From positions 1-64,000 of the forward strand of contig NZ_NEQV01000007.1 in the NCBI RefSeq assembly GCF_002799245.1: DNA of 64,000 nt, read 5' to 3'. The DNA is from Stenotrophomonas maltophilia. Lineage in GTDB: Bacteria; Pseudomonadota; Gammaproteobacteria; Xanthomonadales; Xanthomonadaceae. Below, one piece after another: positions 8,193 to 17,082 of this stretch (positions are counted from its first letter, which is position 1; every line of letters starts with the position of its first letter). The notes under the pieces are model-generated. The model saw only the letters and a list, made by a program, of their open reading frames with translations. It was not told where the DNA came from and did no database searches. The position numbers and the translations under genes are program-made.

Positions 8193-9190
8193 AGCATGGC
8201 CTCCGCGCTGCCACCGATGGTGACGGTGCCTTCATCGGCCATGCGCTTGACGATGGCCAGGATCTCGCGCTGCGCGCCTTCCACGTCGGACAGGCGCACC
8301 GGTCCGCGGGCCTCCATGTCTTCCAGCAGGATTTCGGCCGCACGCTGCGACATGTTGCGGGTGATCTTGTCGCGCACCTTGATGTCGGCACCGCGCAGGG
8401 CCAGGCCCAGGCGCTCGCCGCTCACCTCGCGCAGCACCAGCTGCATTTCGCGGTCATCGAGGTCGACCAGGTCGTCGAACACGAACATCAGGTCCTGGAT
8501 GCGGTTGCTCAATGGCGCATCGATGCGGGCGATTTCGCCCAGGATCGCCTGGTCCTGGCCACTGTCCATGAAGTTCAGGATGTTGGCCGCGCACTGCACG
8601 CCGCCGATGTTGGACGACTTCAGGTTCTGGTTGCCGGCGAACTGGCGTTCCATGATCTCGTTGAGTTCATTGAGCGCGTTCGGCGGAATGCCGTCGAGGG
8701 TGGCGATACGCAGCAGCACGTCGACGCGGGTACGGTCGGGCAGCAGCTTCAGCGCGTCGGCGGCCTGGTCGGTTTCCAGGTGCGCCATCACGATGGCGAT
8801 GATCTGCGGGTGCTCGTTGCGCACCAGGTCGGCCACCGCACGCGGGTCCATCCACTTCAGCGCGTCCAGGCCGGTGGTGTTGCGGCCGAGCAGGATGCGG
8901 TCGATCAGGTTGCCGGCCTTCTCGCTGCCCAGTGCCTGCACCAGCATGTTGCGGATGTAGTCGTCCGAGCCCACGCCCAGCGAGGTCTTCGAACCCAGCT
9001 CCTGGCCGAACTGGTCCATCACCCGCTCCACCTGCTCGCGGGTGATGTCGGTCATGGTGGCCATGGCGATGCCGATCTTCTGCACCTCCTTGGGCTCCAT
9101 GTGGCGCAGCACTTCGGCCGCGTCCAGCTCACCCAGCGAAAGCAGCAGCACGGCGGCGCGCTGCACGCCAGTCAATGCGGCCTCAGTCAT
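8189..9190 (-). CDS. fliG: Flagellar motor switch protein FliG
   Basis: 333 residues, full length. The sequence shows the N-terminal FliF-binding domain (AAVLLLSLGELDAAEVLRHM), the middle EHPQ motif (NEHPQIIAIVMAHL), and the charged C-terminal torque helix (DIKVRDKITRNMSQRAAEIL) that meets the MotA stator. Its start overlaps the end of fliF by 8 bp. Confidence 0.97.
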   Translation of the reverse strand: MTEAALTGVQRAAVLLLSLGELDAAEVLRHMEPKEVQKIGIAMATMTDITREQVERVMDQFGQELGSKTSLGVGSDDYIRNMLVQALGSEKAGNLIDRILLGRNTTGLDALKWMDPRAVADLVRNEHPQIIAIVMAHLETDQAADALKLLPDRTRVDVLLRIATLDGIPPNALNELNEIMERQFAGNQNLKSSNIGGVQCAANILNFMDSGQDQAILGEIARIDAPLSNRIQDLMFVFDDLVDLDDREMQLVLREVSGERLGLALRGADIKVRDKITRNMSQRAAEILLEDMEARGPVRLSDVEGAQREILAIVKRMADEGTVTIGGSAEAML

Positions 9191-10829
9191 TGGCCACCCA
9201 ACCCTTGACCACCTGGGCCACGCGCTTGGAGTCGGTCTTCACGGCTTCACGCGCCATCCGCAGTCGTTCCTCATATGAATCCACCGGCAGGGCCAGCGCA
9301 TCCGGCCCGCCCAGGCTCGTCCGGTCGGCGCCCAGCGCCGGCAGCGGGGTGCCATCGTCATCGACCAGCTGCACGTCCGCGGTATGCGGTTCCAGTGCCT
9401 GCTCGTCGTTCTTCCTGCTCTGCCCGGTGATCGCGCGCAGCGCCGGGCGCAGTACGCCGAACAGCAGCGCCAGCACCACCACCGCGCCGAGCAGCATGCG
9501 GCCGGCATCGTGCACCCACGGCAGTTCCCACCAGGCCGGGCCTTGTTCGGGCGTGGTCTCGCGCACGAACGGGGCATTCATCACCGACACGGTGTCGCCA
9601 CGCTCGGCGTTGAAGCCGACGGCCTGCTTGACCAGTGCCTCGACGCGGGTCAGCTCGGCGGCCGACAGCGGTTGCGGGCTGAGCTTGCCGTTGGCGCCGG
9701 CACGCGGCACGTTGTCCACCAGCACCGCCACCGAGACGCGCTTGATGCGGCCAGCCGGCTGGCGGGTGTGCTGCAGGGTGCGGTCCAGCTCGTAGTTGCG
9801 GGTGGCGTTCTTGCTGCTTTCTGTCGGGGTCTGCGCGGTGGCCGGTGCGGCCTGCTGGCCCGGCGGGCTGTTGCTGGTCGCGCCCGGCACGCCCTGCGGG
9901 CCCGGGGTGCTGGTGGTGTTCTCGCTCATCTGCTCGCTGCGCAGCTTCTGCGGTTCACCGTTGTAGAGCTCACGGGCTTCCTCGGTCACCGAGAAGTCCA
10001 TGTCCACGCTCACTTCCGGGTTGACGCGGCCGGGGCCGGTCATCGGCTCCAGCAGCTCGCGGATGCGCTGGTTGAACGAGGTTTCCTGGCGGCGCACCTG
10101 CTCGAACTGGGCAGCGTTGACCGCGGCCTCGCTGTTCGGGTCGGTGATGCTGAGCATGCGCCCGCTCTGGTCGACCACGGTAACCCGTTCCGGAGCGAGG
10201 TCCGGAATGCTGGCCGCGACCATGTGCACGATCGCATCGACCTGGCTGCGTTCCAGCTGCTGGCCGCCACGCAGCTCCAGGGTGACCGAGGCGCTGGCCA
10301 CGTCACGCTGGCGGGTGAAGGCGCTGGGCTTGGGAATGGCCAGGTGCACGCGTGAGTCGCGCACCGGGCGCAGCGTGTTGATGGTGCGCGACAGCTCGGT
10401 TTCCAGCGCGTGCTGGTAGCGTGCGCTCTCCACGAACTGGCTGACGCCGAAGCCCGGATCGCGCTCCATCAGCTCGAAGCCAAGCTTGCCGCTGTCGGTC
10501 AGGCCGGAGCCGGCCAGCTTCAGGCGGGCGTCGTGCAGGTTCTTTTCCGGCACGGTGATGCCACCGGTGGCCGGGTCGAGCGCGAACGGAATCTGCGCGG
10601 CGCGCAGCAGGTCGGTCGCCTCGGCGGTCGCCTTCTGGTCCAGGCCGGTGTACAGCGGCACCATGCCCGGCTTCTGCGACCAGAAGAACACGGACAGGCC
10701 TGCCGCCACCGCCACTGCGATCATCGCCATCAGGCCCAGCCGACGGGTGATCTGCAGACTCTGCAGGCGATCGAACCATTGCCCGGCCTTCTCGGCGTTC
10801 AGGCTGTCCTTGGAGAGCGTCAGTGCCAT
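9183..10829 (-). CDS. fliF: Flagellar MS-ring protein FliF
   Basis: 548 residues, normal length. Membrane helices lie near residues 31-50 (LGLMAMIAVAVAAGLSVFF) and 445-470, flanking the large periplasmic YscJ-like and FliF C domains (MVPLYTGLDQKATAEA; RVHLAIPKP). The cytoplasmic tail after the second helix binds FliG. It lies 13 bp after fliE in the fliE-K transcript. Confidence 0.97.
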   Translation of the reverse strand: MALTLSKDSLNAEKAGQWFDRLQSLQITRRLGLMAMIAVAVAAGLSVFFWSQKPGMVPLYTGLDQKATAEATDLLRAAQIPFALDPATGGITVPEKNLHDARLKLAGSGLTDSGKLGFELMERDPGFGVSQFVESARYQHALETELSRTINTLRPVRDSRVHLAIPKPSAFTRQRDVASASVTLELRGGQQLERSQVDAIVHMVAASIPDLAPERVTVVDQSGRMLSITDPNSEAAVNAAQFEQVRRQETSFNQRIRELLEPMTGPGRVNPEVSVDMDFSVTEEARELYNGEPQKLRSEQMSENTTSTPGPQGVPGATSNSPPGQQAAPATAQTPTESSKNATRNYELDRTLQHTRQPAGRIKRVSVAVLVDNVPRAGANGKLSPQPLSAAELTRVEALVKQAVGFNAERGDTVSVMNAPFVRETTPEQGPAWWELPWVHDAGRMLLGAVVVLALLFGVLRPALRAITGQSRKNDEQALEPHTADVQLVDDDGTPLPALGADRTSLGGPDALALPVDSYEERLRMAREAVKTDSKRVAQVVKGWVAND

Positions 10830-10842
10830 GCGTCAACGTTCC

Positions 10843-11214
10843 TTACAGCGGCATGTTCATCACGTCCTGGTAAGCCTGGACGAGACGGTTGCGGACTTCC
10901 ACGGTGGCGCGGAAGGCGATCTGGGACTGCTGCGAGGCGACCATCACCTTGGCCAGGTCGGCACTGGGGTCGCCCATTTCGAACGCCTTGGCGAGGGCGC
11001 CGGACTTCTGTTGCGCATCGTTGACGCCGGCAATCGCACCACGCAGGGTCTCGGTGAAGCTGGCCGGCTGCACCTGCGGCGCGTCCAGCACCGTGCCCGG
11101 CAGGGCATTGCTGCGCGGCGTTTCGCCCAGCGGGTTGAGCGCCGGCTGTCCCATCTGGGTCTGATAGGAGCGGATCTGCGAAAGGATCGAAGTGACGGAG
11201 TGGGACATCTGCAA
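10843..11214 (-). CDS. fliE: Flagellar hook-basal body protein FliE
   Basis: 123 residues. The C-terminal half carries the FliE signature: SFTETLRGAIAGVN, then GDPSADLAKVMVASQQSQIA and the ending VEVRNRLVQAYQDVMNMPL. FliE joins the MS ring to the rod. It is first in the fliE-K operon and follows a sigma-54 promoter 42 bp upstream. Confidence 0.95.
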   Translation of the reverse strand: MQMSHSVTSILSQIRSYQTQMGQPALNPLGETPRSNALPGTVLDAPQVQPASFTETLRGAIAGVNDAQQKSGALAKAFEMGDPSADLAKVMVASQQSQIAFRATVEVRNRLVQAYQDVMNMPL

Positions 11215-11255
11215 CGGTTCCAGAAACAGGGGATGGGGTTGTCTGCTGGAGCAGT

Positions 11256-11271
11256 TGCAAGTGCCGTGCCG
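11256..11271 (-). promoter_or_regulatory. Sigma-54 promoter of fliEFGHIJK
   Basis: The minus strand reads CGGCAC-GGCAC-TTGCA with correct spacing. It is 42 bp before the fliE ATG and is the only such motif before this operon. Confidence 0.82.
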
Positions 11272-11378
11272 AAACCGGTTTTCGATTCAGTGAGGTGAGG
11301 GTGGAGGTGTGCTGGCAGGGCTGCGCCCTGTCTTCGTCAGTTTCCCGCGATCTGAGGGGACGGCACGGACCGTCCCCG

Positions 11379-11402
11379 GTAGGTGTCGACCCTGGTCGAC
11401 AG
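11379..11402 (+). repeat. SMAG-type palindrome
   Basis: GTAG followed by tgtcgac and gtcgaca arms around a short loop; same plan as the element at 1305-1329. Confidence 0.55.
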
Positions 11403-11443
11403 GTTTGATCCACGCCATGCGTGGAGCGTGCGTTTACGGCACA

Positions 11444-11480
11444 GGGTCGGATCCCGTTGCGATGCAACGGGCTCTGGCCC
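11444..11480. repeat. Member of the gggtc...gaccc palindrome family
   Basis: Arms gggtcggatcccgttgc and gcaacgggctctggccc around a gat loop, with mismatches. It is a diverged copy of the perfect palindromes at 12028 and 15732. Confidence 0.6.
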
Positions 11481-11518
11481 CATTGGAGGCGCCATTTAAC
11501 CGGCGTCGGTTTTCTGGC

Positions 11519-11935
11519 CTAGGGTTGCAGGGTCCAGCGGCCGGAATTCTGGCGCTGGCGCGGTGTGATGGGGCCGTCGTGCTGGGTGTAGATGAAGCGG
11601 CCCTGGTGGTCGCCCAGGCAGGCCAGCAGCAGGGTGTAGCGGGCGGTGCCGGCCGGGTGGTCTTCAACCATCTGGACTTCCGCGATGTGCCGCGCCAGAC
11701 GCTGGTAGCTGTAGCTGCCGTTGATGCGCAGGTCGGTGCCGAGGATGTCCAGCGTGTAGCGGGTGCCGGCAAAGCTGACCTGCACCATGCGCCCGGCGTT
11801 GGGGTTGTCGGGCGCGTAGAGCGGATCGCTGAGGTTGGTGAACCGGCGCTGTTCCAGCGTGGCGGGCAGGGTGCAGTCGGCGGCGGTGGCCAGGGCCGGG
11901 CAGGACAGGGCGGCGAGCAGGGCAAAACGATGCAT
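11519..11935 (-). CDS. Small secreted protein of unknown function
   Basis: 138 residues from the ATG at 11935, chosen because it begins a signal peptide (MHRFALLAALSCPALATAAD). The mature part has two cysteines (residues about 22 and 100), so one disulfide is possible in the periplasm. I do not recognise the family. It sits alone between fliE and fleQ, has its own palindromes on both sides, and there is no sign of a flagellar role beyond position. Confidence 0.7.
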   Translation of the reverse strand: MHRFALLAALSCPALATAADCTLPATLEQRRFTNLSDPLYAPDNPNAGRMVQVSFAGTRYTLDILGTDLRINGSYSYQRLARHIAEVQMVEDHPAGTARYTLLLACLGDHQGRFIYTQHDGPITPRQRQNSGRWTLQP

Positions 11936-12027
11936 GGCGGGTCTTCCTTGGGGTGTCCCTGCCATCTTCCGCAGCACGGCGGCGGTGTCCTGGAGAAAAC
12001 CTGCAAATGCAGCGGGGTAAATGCAGA

Positions 12028-12066
12028 GGGGTCAGATCCCTTTCCGCTGGAAAGGGATCTGACCCC
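12028..12066. repeat. Perfect 18-bp-arm palindrome (ggggtcagatcc family)
   Basis: Arms of 18 bp with no mismatch and a 3-nt loop (gct). The same arms recur at 15732-15770 with loop gcc. It lies between fleQ and the secreted-protein gene. Confidence 0.85.
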
Positions 12067-12101
12067 GTGCAGGCGGCGGTGATGGGGGGGCCACAAACAC
12101 C

Positions 12102-12125
12102 AACGCCTGGGCAAGCCCAGGCGTT
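12102..12125 (-). terminator. Likely terminator of the rpoN2-fleQ operon
   Basis: A 10-bp stem, aacgcctggg paired with its complement around a 4-nt loop, lies 29 bp after the fleQ stop. It is followed on the minus strand by a GT-rich stretch rather than a clean T-run. Confidence 0.55.
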
Positions 12126-12153
12126 CGTGCCCCCTTCATGCTGTCAGCGCGGT

Positions 12154-13656
12154 TCAGCTGGCCAGTTCGGCCTGTTCGCGCTCGATGCCGTACTTGCGCA
12201 GCTTTTCCACCAGGGTGGTGCGGCGCAGGCCAAGCAGCTGGGCGGCGTGGGCGACCACGCCCTGGGTGCGCTCCAGCGCTTCGTTGATCAGGCCCAGTTC
12301 GATGTTGGCCATGTGATTGCGCAGGTCCAGGCCGTCGTCGGGCAGTGCCGCCGGGGCTGCTGCGCGATTGACCGCGATGCCGTGCTCCAGGGCCGGCTGG
12401 CTGCCACTGCCCGGGGTGTGGAACGAGAAGCTGCGCAGGTCCAGGCGTTCTTCGCTGGCGACCGGCGCGGCAGGTGCCGGCGCGGGGACGGCCAGCGCGG
12501 CATCGCCACGGTAGCGGGCCGGCAGGTCCTGCACGCGCACCGAGCCACCCGGGTGCAGCACCGCCAGGCGCTCGACCAGGTTGGTCAGCTCGCGTACGTT
12601 GCCCGGCCACTCGTAGCCGGCCAGGGCCTGCAGGGCTTCCGGGGTGAAGCGCACTTCACCGCGGCCGGTACGGGCCAGCTGCGCGGCGATGGTTTCCACC
12701 AGCGCCGGAAGATCCTCGCGGCGCTCGCGCAGGGCGGGCACGTCGATCGGGAACACGTTGAGGCGATAGAACAGATCCTCGCGGAACTTGCCCTCGGCAA
12801 TGCGGGTTTCCAGGTCGCGATGGGTCGCGGCCACGACGCGGACATTGCAGCGGATGGTCTGGTTGCCGCCGACGCGCTCGAAGCTGCGTTCCTGCAGCAC
12901 ACGCAGCAGCTTCACCTGCATCGGCAGGCTCATGTCGCCGATTTCGTCGAGCAGCAGGGTGCCGCCCTCGGCCATTTCGAAACGACCCTTGCGCGCGGTC
13001 AGGGCACCGGTGAAGGCGCCCTTTTCGTGACCGAACAGTTCGCTTTCCAGCAGGTCCGCCGGAATCGCGCCGCAGTTGATCGCCACGAACGGGCCATCGC
13101 GGCGCGGCGAGCGCTGATGGATGGCGCGCGACACCACTTCCTTGCCGGTACCGGACTCGCCCAGCACCAGCACGGTGGTATCGAACGCGGCCACCTGTTC
13201 GATCATGGTGCGCAGCCCGGTCACGGCCGGGCCGTTGCCGGTCGGCCCCTGGTCCTGGGCGGCGCCGGCCTGGTGCTCGGCATCCAGGCGCTTGAGGCTG
13301 GCGCGGCGCAGCAGGGCTTCCATCTGCGCGTGGCGCAGCGGCGTTTCCAGTGGCCAGATGTTGGCCTCGTGCAGCCCGTGCTGCTGGGCAAACGCTGCAG
13401 CGTCACCATCGGCCAGCAGCACCGGCGGCGGCAGGCTGCTGCCGCCGAGCCAGTGGTACAGCGCGGTGCTGGCAGCGCTGTCGTCCAGGCTGCCGACGAT
13501 CACGGCCATCCAGTCGTTCTGGCGCTGGCGGCCCAGGTCGAAGTCGGCTGCGTCGGAAACCCAGCGCGGGTTGAAGTCCATGAATTCCAGCAGGGCAACG
13601 GTGCGCTCTGCACGCACGGCGTCGTTGTCCAGCACCAGGATGCGCGATTCGCTCAC
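12154..13656 (-). CDS. fleQ: Sigma-54 dependent flagellar master regulator FleQ
   Basis: 500 residues. A receiver-like FleQ domain (1-120) lacks the usual run of acidic phosphorylation residues. The AAA+ domain has Walker A GESGTGKE (166-173), the sigma-54 contact loop GAFTGA (213-218) and Walker B LLLDEIG (234-240). A Fis-type helix-turn-helix (about 445-490, [20 protein letters not shown]) ends the protein. FleQ proteins of this family bind c-di-GMP and activate class II flagellar promoters; several matching sigma-54 sites lie in this window. It overlaps the receiver gene upstream by 4 bp and shares an operon with rpoN2. Confidence 0.93.
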   Translation of the reverse strand: MSESRILVLDNDAVRAERTVALLEFMDFNPRWVSDAADFDLGRQRQNDWMAVIVGSLDDSAASTALYHWLGGSSLPPPVLLADGDAAAFAQQHGLHEANIWPLETPLRHAQMEALLRRASLKRLDAEHQAGAAQDQGPTGNGPAVTGLRTMIEQVAAFDTTVLVLGESGTGKEVVSRAIHQRSPRRDGPFVAINCGAIPADLLESELFGHEKGAFTGALTARKGRFEMAEGGTLLLDEIGDMSLPMQVKLLRVLQERSFERVGGNQTIRCNVRVVAATHRDLETRIAEGKFREDLFYRLNVFPIDVPALRERREDLPALVETIAAQLARTGRGEVRFTPEALQALAGYEWPGNVRELTNLVERLAVLHPGGSVRVQDLPARYRGDAALAVPAPAPAAPVASEERLDLRSFSFHTPGSGSQPALEHGIAVNRAAAPAALPDDGLDLRNHMANIELGLINEALERTQGVVAHAAQLLGLRRTTLVEKLRKYGIEREQAELAS

Positions 13657-14039
13657 GATCGATCCTCCCTGAGGCCTTCCAGGATCGGCATGACTTCCTG
13701 GATGTAGGACAGCTTGCTGACAAAGTTGTCGGCGCCGGCGCGCAGCGCGTGTTCGCGGTGCTCGGCGTCGTCGAAGTGGCTGGCGATCACGATGTACGGT
13801 GCATCGTCCTGCGACTTGATCAGGCGGGTGGCCTGCAGGCCGCCCATTTCCGGCATGGCCAGGTCCATCAGCACCACCTGCGGGCGCAGCGTTTCCGAGC
13901 GCTCGATCGCTTCCAGGCCGTTGCCGGCGCTGCCGACGATCTGCAGCCAGTCGATCTTGCGGAAATGGCGCATCGCCGCGTTGATGAAGCCCTCGTGGTC
14001 ATCGACCAGCAGGACCGTGAGCTTGTTCATGTCCAACAT
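13653..14039 (-). CDS. Stand-alone response-regulator receiver between rpoN2 and fleQ
   Basis: 128 residues, a single CheY-like receiver with no output domain. It has the acidic pair (VLLVDDHE), the phospho-acceptor Asp in [13 protein letters not shown], a Ser at the switch position (VIASHFD) and the Lys in FVSKLS. It starts 5 bp after rpoN2 and overlaps fleQ by 4 bp, so its job is probably to tune FleQ or RpoN2 activity. No kinase is adjacent. The specific partner is not evident from sequence. Confidence 0.88.
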   Translation of the reverse strand: MLDMNKLTVLLVDDHEGFINAAMRHFRKIDWLQIVGSAGNGLEAIERSETLRPQVVLMDLAMPEMGGLQATRLIKSQDDAPYIVIASHFDDAEHREHALRAGADNFVSKLSYIQEVMPILEGLREDRS

Positions 14040-14044
14040 CCTTT

Positions 14045-15454
14045 TCAGCCCACCCGGGCCAGCTGGGGTTGCCTGGCGCTGAGCCGGCGCCGTTCGCGGG
14101 CCGGGGCGATATCCAGTTGTTCTCGGTATTTTGCGACGGTTCGGCGGGCAATGTTCACCCCCTGGCGTGACAGCAGGCCGGCAATGGCCTCATCGGCCAG
14201 CGGCCGGCCGGCCGGTTCGGCATCGATCAGGCGGCGGACCATGGCCTTCACCGCCTGGCCCGAGACGCTGGCGCCTTCCAGGCGCACGGCGAAGAAGTGC
14301 TTCAGTTCGTAGGTGCCGCGGGGGGTCTGCAGGAACTTGCCGGTGGTGATGCGCGAGACGGTGGATTCGTGCATGCCGATTTCCTCGGCCACTTCCTTCA
14401 GGGTCAGCGGGGCCATGGCTTCTTCGCCACGGACCAGGAAGGCGGCCTGGCGTTCGACGATCACCCGCGCGGTGCGCAGCAGGGTGTCGTAGCGCATCGA
14501 CAGGCCGCGGCTGAACCAGCGCGCCTCCTGCAGCATCTCGCGCAGCGCCGGGGCGGCTTCGCTGGTTTCGGCCAGGGCCTGTTCGTACTGGCTGTTGATC
14601 GACACGCGGCGGCTGGTGGCCGGGTTCAGTGCGACCTTCCACTGCCCATCGGCGTGCCAGGCGACCACGTCGGGCACCACCACGGCGTTGCGTTCGGGCA
14701 GCAGGCTGTCGCCGGGGCGCGGCTGCAGCGAGAGGATCAGGCGCACCGCCTCGCGCACGTCGTCGATCTCGGCGTCGTGCTGGCGGGCGAGGGCGGGGTA
14801 GTCGTGTGCGGCCAGGGCGTCGAGCGCGCCGCCCAGGATGCGCGCGGCCAGGTGGCGGGCCGGCACCACGCCCTGCAGGCAGCGCAGCTGCGCCTGCAGG
14901 CCTTCGCGCAGGTCCTGCGCGGCCATGCCGGCGGGCTCGCCGTGCAGCAGCTGCTGGCGGATGGACTCCACGCCGTCGGCGGCGATGTCGAACTGGGCGC
15001 TGGCCAGCAGCTGCAGCTGGGCCAACGGCGCCTGCAGGTAGCCGGCTTCATCGCAGTGGTCCAGCCAGAACGCGGCCACCGCCAGCTGGCGGTCGTCCAT
15101 GTCCAGCGACAGGCGCTGCAATACGCGCAGCTGCGGGTCGGTCGACTCGGCGGCTGCGATGCGCGCCATGCGGTCGTCGTCTCCGTCCTGCCAGTTGGCA
15201 CCGGCCACGTCCCACATCGACGACTCGGGCAGTTCGTCGAAGGCGGCGGTGTCGATGGTGGTGGCACTCGCTTCGGTGGCATCGGCCACGGGTGCTTCGG
15301 CCTCTTCGATCTCCAGCAGCGGGTTGGAGTCCAGCAGGCGCTGGATCTCCTGCTCCAGGTGCAGGCCATCGAGCTGCAGCAGCCGGATCGACTGCAGAAG
15401 CTGCGGGGTAAGGTGAAGTTGTTGGCCCAGCTGGGTCGAGAGTGCAGCCTTCAT
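14045..15454 (-). CDS. rpoN2: RNA polymerase sigma-54 factor, second copy type (RpoN2)
   Basis: 469 residues. It has the Gln/Leu-rich activator region (LHLTPQLLQSIRLLQLDGLH), the core-binding domain, and the RpoN box ARRTVAKYRE at 436-445. Xanthomonads carry two sigma-54 genes, and the one beside fleQ serves motility, hence the name RpoN2; the other copy would lie outside this window. It is the first gene of the rpoN2-receiver-fleQ operon. Confidence 0.93.
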   Translation of the reverse strand: MKAALSTQLGQQLHLTPQLLQSIRLLQLDGLHLEQEIQRLLDSNPLLEIEEAEAPVADATEASATTIDTAAFDELPESSMWDVAGANWQDGDDDRMARIAAAESTDPQLRVLQRLSLDMDDRQLAVAAFWLDHCDEAGYLQAPLAQLQLLASAQFDIAADGVESIRQQLLHGEPAGMAAQDLREGLQAQLRCLQGVVPARHLAARILGGALDALAAHDYPALARQHDAEIDDVREAVRLILSLQPRPGDSLLPERNAVVVPDVVAWHADGQWKVALNPATSRRVSINSQYEQALAETSEAAPALREMLQEARWFSRGLSMRYDTLLRTARVIVERQAAFLVRGEEAMAPLTLKEVAEEIGMHESTVSRITTGKFLQTPRGTYELKHFFAVRLEGASVSGQAVKAMVRRLIDAEPAGRPLADEAIAGLLSRQGVNIARRTVAKYREQLDIAPARERRRLSARQPQLARVG

Positions 15455-15565
15455 CGTGGTTCCCCGGCGCCGCTCCCCGGCGCCTTGTGGAACGCATCTT
15501 GCTTTTCATCCGGCGGGGGCGGAATCGGGGGGTTCCTGAGGCGCCTCGTGGTTGTCCTGACAGGA

Positions 15566-15584
15566 TGTAGGGATTTCCCCTACA
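15566..15584. promoter_or_regulatory. Operator-like palindrome upstream of rpoN2
   Basis: tgtaggg and ccctaca separated by 5 nt, about 110 bp before the rpoN2 ATG. The shape (TGTA...TACA, 19 bp) recalls sites of NarL/GacA-type regulators; the neighbouring NarL-type gene makes that a testable but unproven link. Confidence 0.4.
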
Positions 15585-15731
15585 TTGGCGCGGGATATTG
15601 ACGAGGGGCGCCGCCAAGTCATTGATTCGTCGTTGCCGGCCGCGCGGAGCGACGGATCGTCGCGTACGGATTCCTGTCGGGGAGTGTCGGGGTGACGGGA
15701 TGTCGTCGCCGATGCGTCCGGCGCGGACGAC

Positions 15732-15770
15732 GGGGTCAGATCCCTTTCCGCCGGAAAGGGATCTGACCCC
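15732..15770. repeat. Perfect 18-bp-arm palindrome (ggggtcagatcc family)
   Basis: Identical arms to the copy at 12028-12066, with a gcc loop. It lies 9 bp past the stop of the NarL-type regulator and could end its transcript. Confidence 0.85.
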
Positions 15771-15778
15771 AGCGATGC

Positions 15779-16444
15779 TTACTCCAGCTCGTGCTGGTGG
15801 CGCGCAGCCAGCAGCAACAGATCATTGGCGCGGCGGCAGCCCAGCGACTCCATCATGCGTGCACGGTGGGTCTCCACCGTCTTGACGCTGATGCCGAGAT
15901 CGGCGGCGATTTCCTTGTTGCTTTCACCCTTGCCGATGCGGCGCAGGATCTCGCGCTGGCGCGGCGACAGTGCGGCGATGCCGGTCGGCTTCTCGCGGCC
16001 CAGCATGGGTGCCAGCATCTTGGCCGAGATCTGCGGGCTCAGGAACACCTGGCCGGCGTGCGCGGCGCGCAGCGCCAGTTCCAGCTCCTGCGGTGCTGCA
16101 TCCTTCACCACGAAACCGACCGCGCCACGATCCAGTGCATCGCGTACGTGGGCGGCGTCGTCGTGCATGGTCATCATCACCACCCGGGTACCGGGAGCGC
16201 GCAGGCGGATGTCGCTGAGTGCTTCCAGGCCGGTACGGCCCGGCAGCGAGAGATCCATCAGCACCACATCCGGCGCGTGCTGCAGGGCCAGCTGCAGTGC
16301 CTGTTCGGCGTTGCTGGCTTCGGCGACGAGCTGCACGTCGGCAAACCCCTGCAGCAGCCGCGCCAGGCCGGCGCGGACGAGGGTGTGATCGTCGACGATG
16401 AGAACTCGCACAGGCACGCAACGGATCCGTGTAGGGGAGTCCAC
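15779..16444 (-). CDS. NarL/LuxR-type response regulator
   Basis: 221 residues from a GTG at 16444; GTG codons at residues 10 and 12 (just before VRVLIVDDH) are alternative starts. The receiver domain shows VVLMDLSLPGRTG with the phospho-acceptor Asp, and Lys in VVKDAAP. A LuxR-type DNA-binding domain follows (LSPRQREILRRIGKGESNKE, then ISVKTVETHRARMMESLG). No histidine kinase is adjacent. Its place between rpoN2 and the fliD-S-T genes suggests a flagellar or lifestyle control role, but that is inference. Confidence 0.9.
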   Translation of the reverse strand: MDSPTRIRCVPVRVLIVDDHTLVRAGLARLLQGFADVQLVAEASNAEQALQLALQHAPDVVLMDLSLPGRTGLEALSDIRLRAPGTRVVMMTMHDDAAHVRDALDRGAVGFVVKDAAPQELELALRAAHAGQVFLSPQISAKMLAPMLGREKPTGIAALSPRQREILRRIGKGESNKEIAADLGISVKTVETHRARMMESLGCRRANDLLLLAARHQHELE

Positions 16445-16503
16445 CTTAACTTAGCTGAACGGGCGCGCCAAGGGTCGGCCGTGCAGTGCCAGGGTGGTGG
16501 GTT

Positions 16504-17082
16504 TCAACGTGCGCGGCGCGCCTCGGCCACCTGGCGGCGGTGCAGGCGGAACAAGTGCCGCTCCATCGCCATCTCCAGGCCGTCGCCCAGGCGCTGGAAG
16601 CGCAGCCACAGGAAGTGGCCACCACCGCCGTCAGCCGCCTCGGCGATGACTTCCACCGGCAGGTCGATATGGTCGGGCAGCCAGTCGCTGGGCTGCAGCC
16701 GCACCACGCCGGCCTGGCCGGGGCTGGCGCCACTGCGCGGGCCCAGCTGCAGGCGGATGCCACGGCGCGACCAGCGCACCGGGCGCAGGGTCAGCTCCTG
16801 GCCCTGCTGGCGCACCAGCCGGCCGAGCAGCACCATCGCCAGGTCCAGTTTTGCTTCCAGGCGTTGCAGCTGCAGGCTGGCCTCGTTGCGTTCGTCGTGC
16901 TCGTCAACGCGGCTGTCCTCGACCAGTGCCAGGCTGCGCAGCAGGCCTTCGGCGCTGCTGGTACGCCCGGCCGCGCTGCCGGCCTGGAATTCGGCCGGCA
17001 GGGCCAGTTCGCAGCTGAGCATCTCGTCGAACAGCTCGCTTTCGGCAGGATGGTGCAGCGAGGTGGTCGGCAGCGAGGTCAT
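16504..17082 (-). CDS. Atypical PilZ-domain protein in the fliD-S-T operon
   Basis: 192 residues. The N-terminal half has a long helical stretch with heptads (LQLQRLEAKLDLAMVLLGRL), and the C-terminal half is beta-rich (ELTLRPVRWSRRGIRLQLG; FLWLRFQRLGDG). This matches the tetramer-forming, non-canonical PilZ proteins of xanthomonads. The c-di-GMP motifs RxxxR and D/NxSxxG are not intact; only SRRG remains of the second. It overlaps the fliT-like gene by 4 bp, so it is co-made with the filament chaperones. Direct c-di-GMP binding is doubtful. Confidence 0.75.
   Translation of the reverse strand: MTSLPTTSLHHPAESELFDEMLSCELALPAEFQAGSAAGRTSSAEGLLRSLALVEDSRVDEHDERNEASLQLQRLEAKLDLAMVLLGRLVRQQGQELTLRPVRWSRRGIRLQLGPRSGASPGQAGVVRLQPSDWLPDHIDLPVEVIAEAADGGGGHFLWLRFQRLGDGLEMAMERHLFRLHRRQVAEARRAR

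Larger units (their letters stand above)
11215..11518. other. Promoter and palindrome region between fliE and a secreted-protein gene
   Basis: No gene is seen in these 304 bp. They hold the fliE sigma-54 site, an 8-bp inverted repeat (ggggacgg/ccgtcccc, about 11356-11377), a GTAG element, a tccacgc/gcgtgga hairpin (11409-11425) and one copy of the gggtc...gaccc-type palindrome. Confidence 0.7.
15455..15778. other. Regulatory region upstream of rpoN2
   Basis: No gene is seen in these 324 bp. They contain a perfect 7-bp-arm palindrome at 15566-15584 and a perfect 18-bp-arm palindrome at 15732-15770. I could not pick out a convincing -35/-10 pair for rpoN2. Confidence 0.6.
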
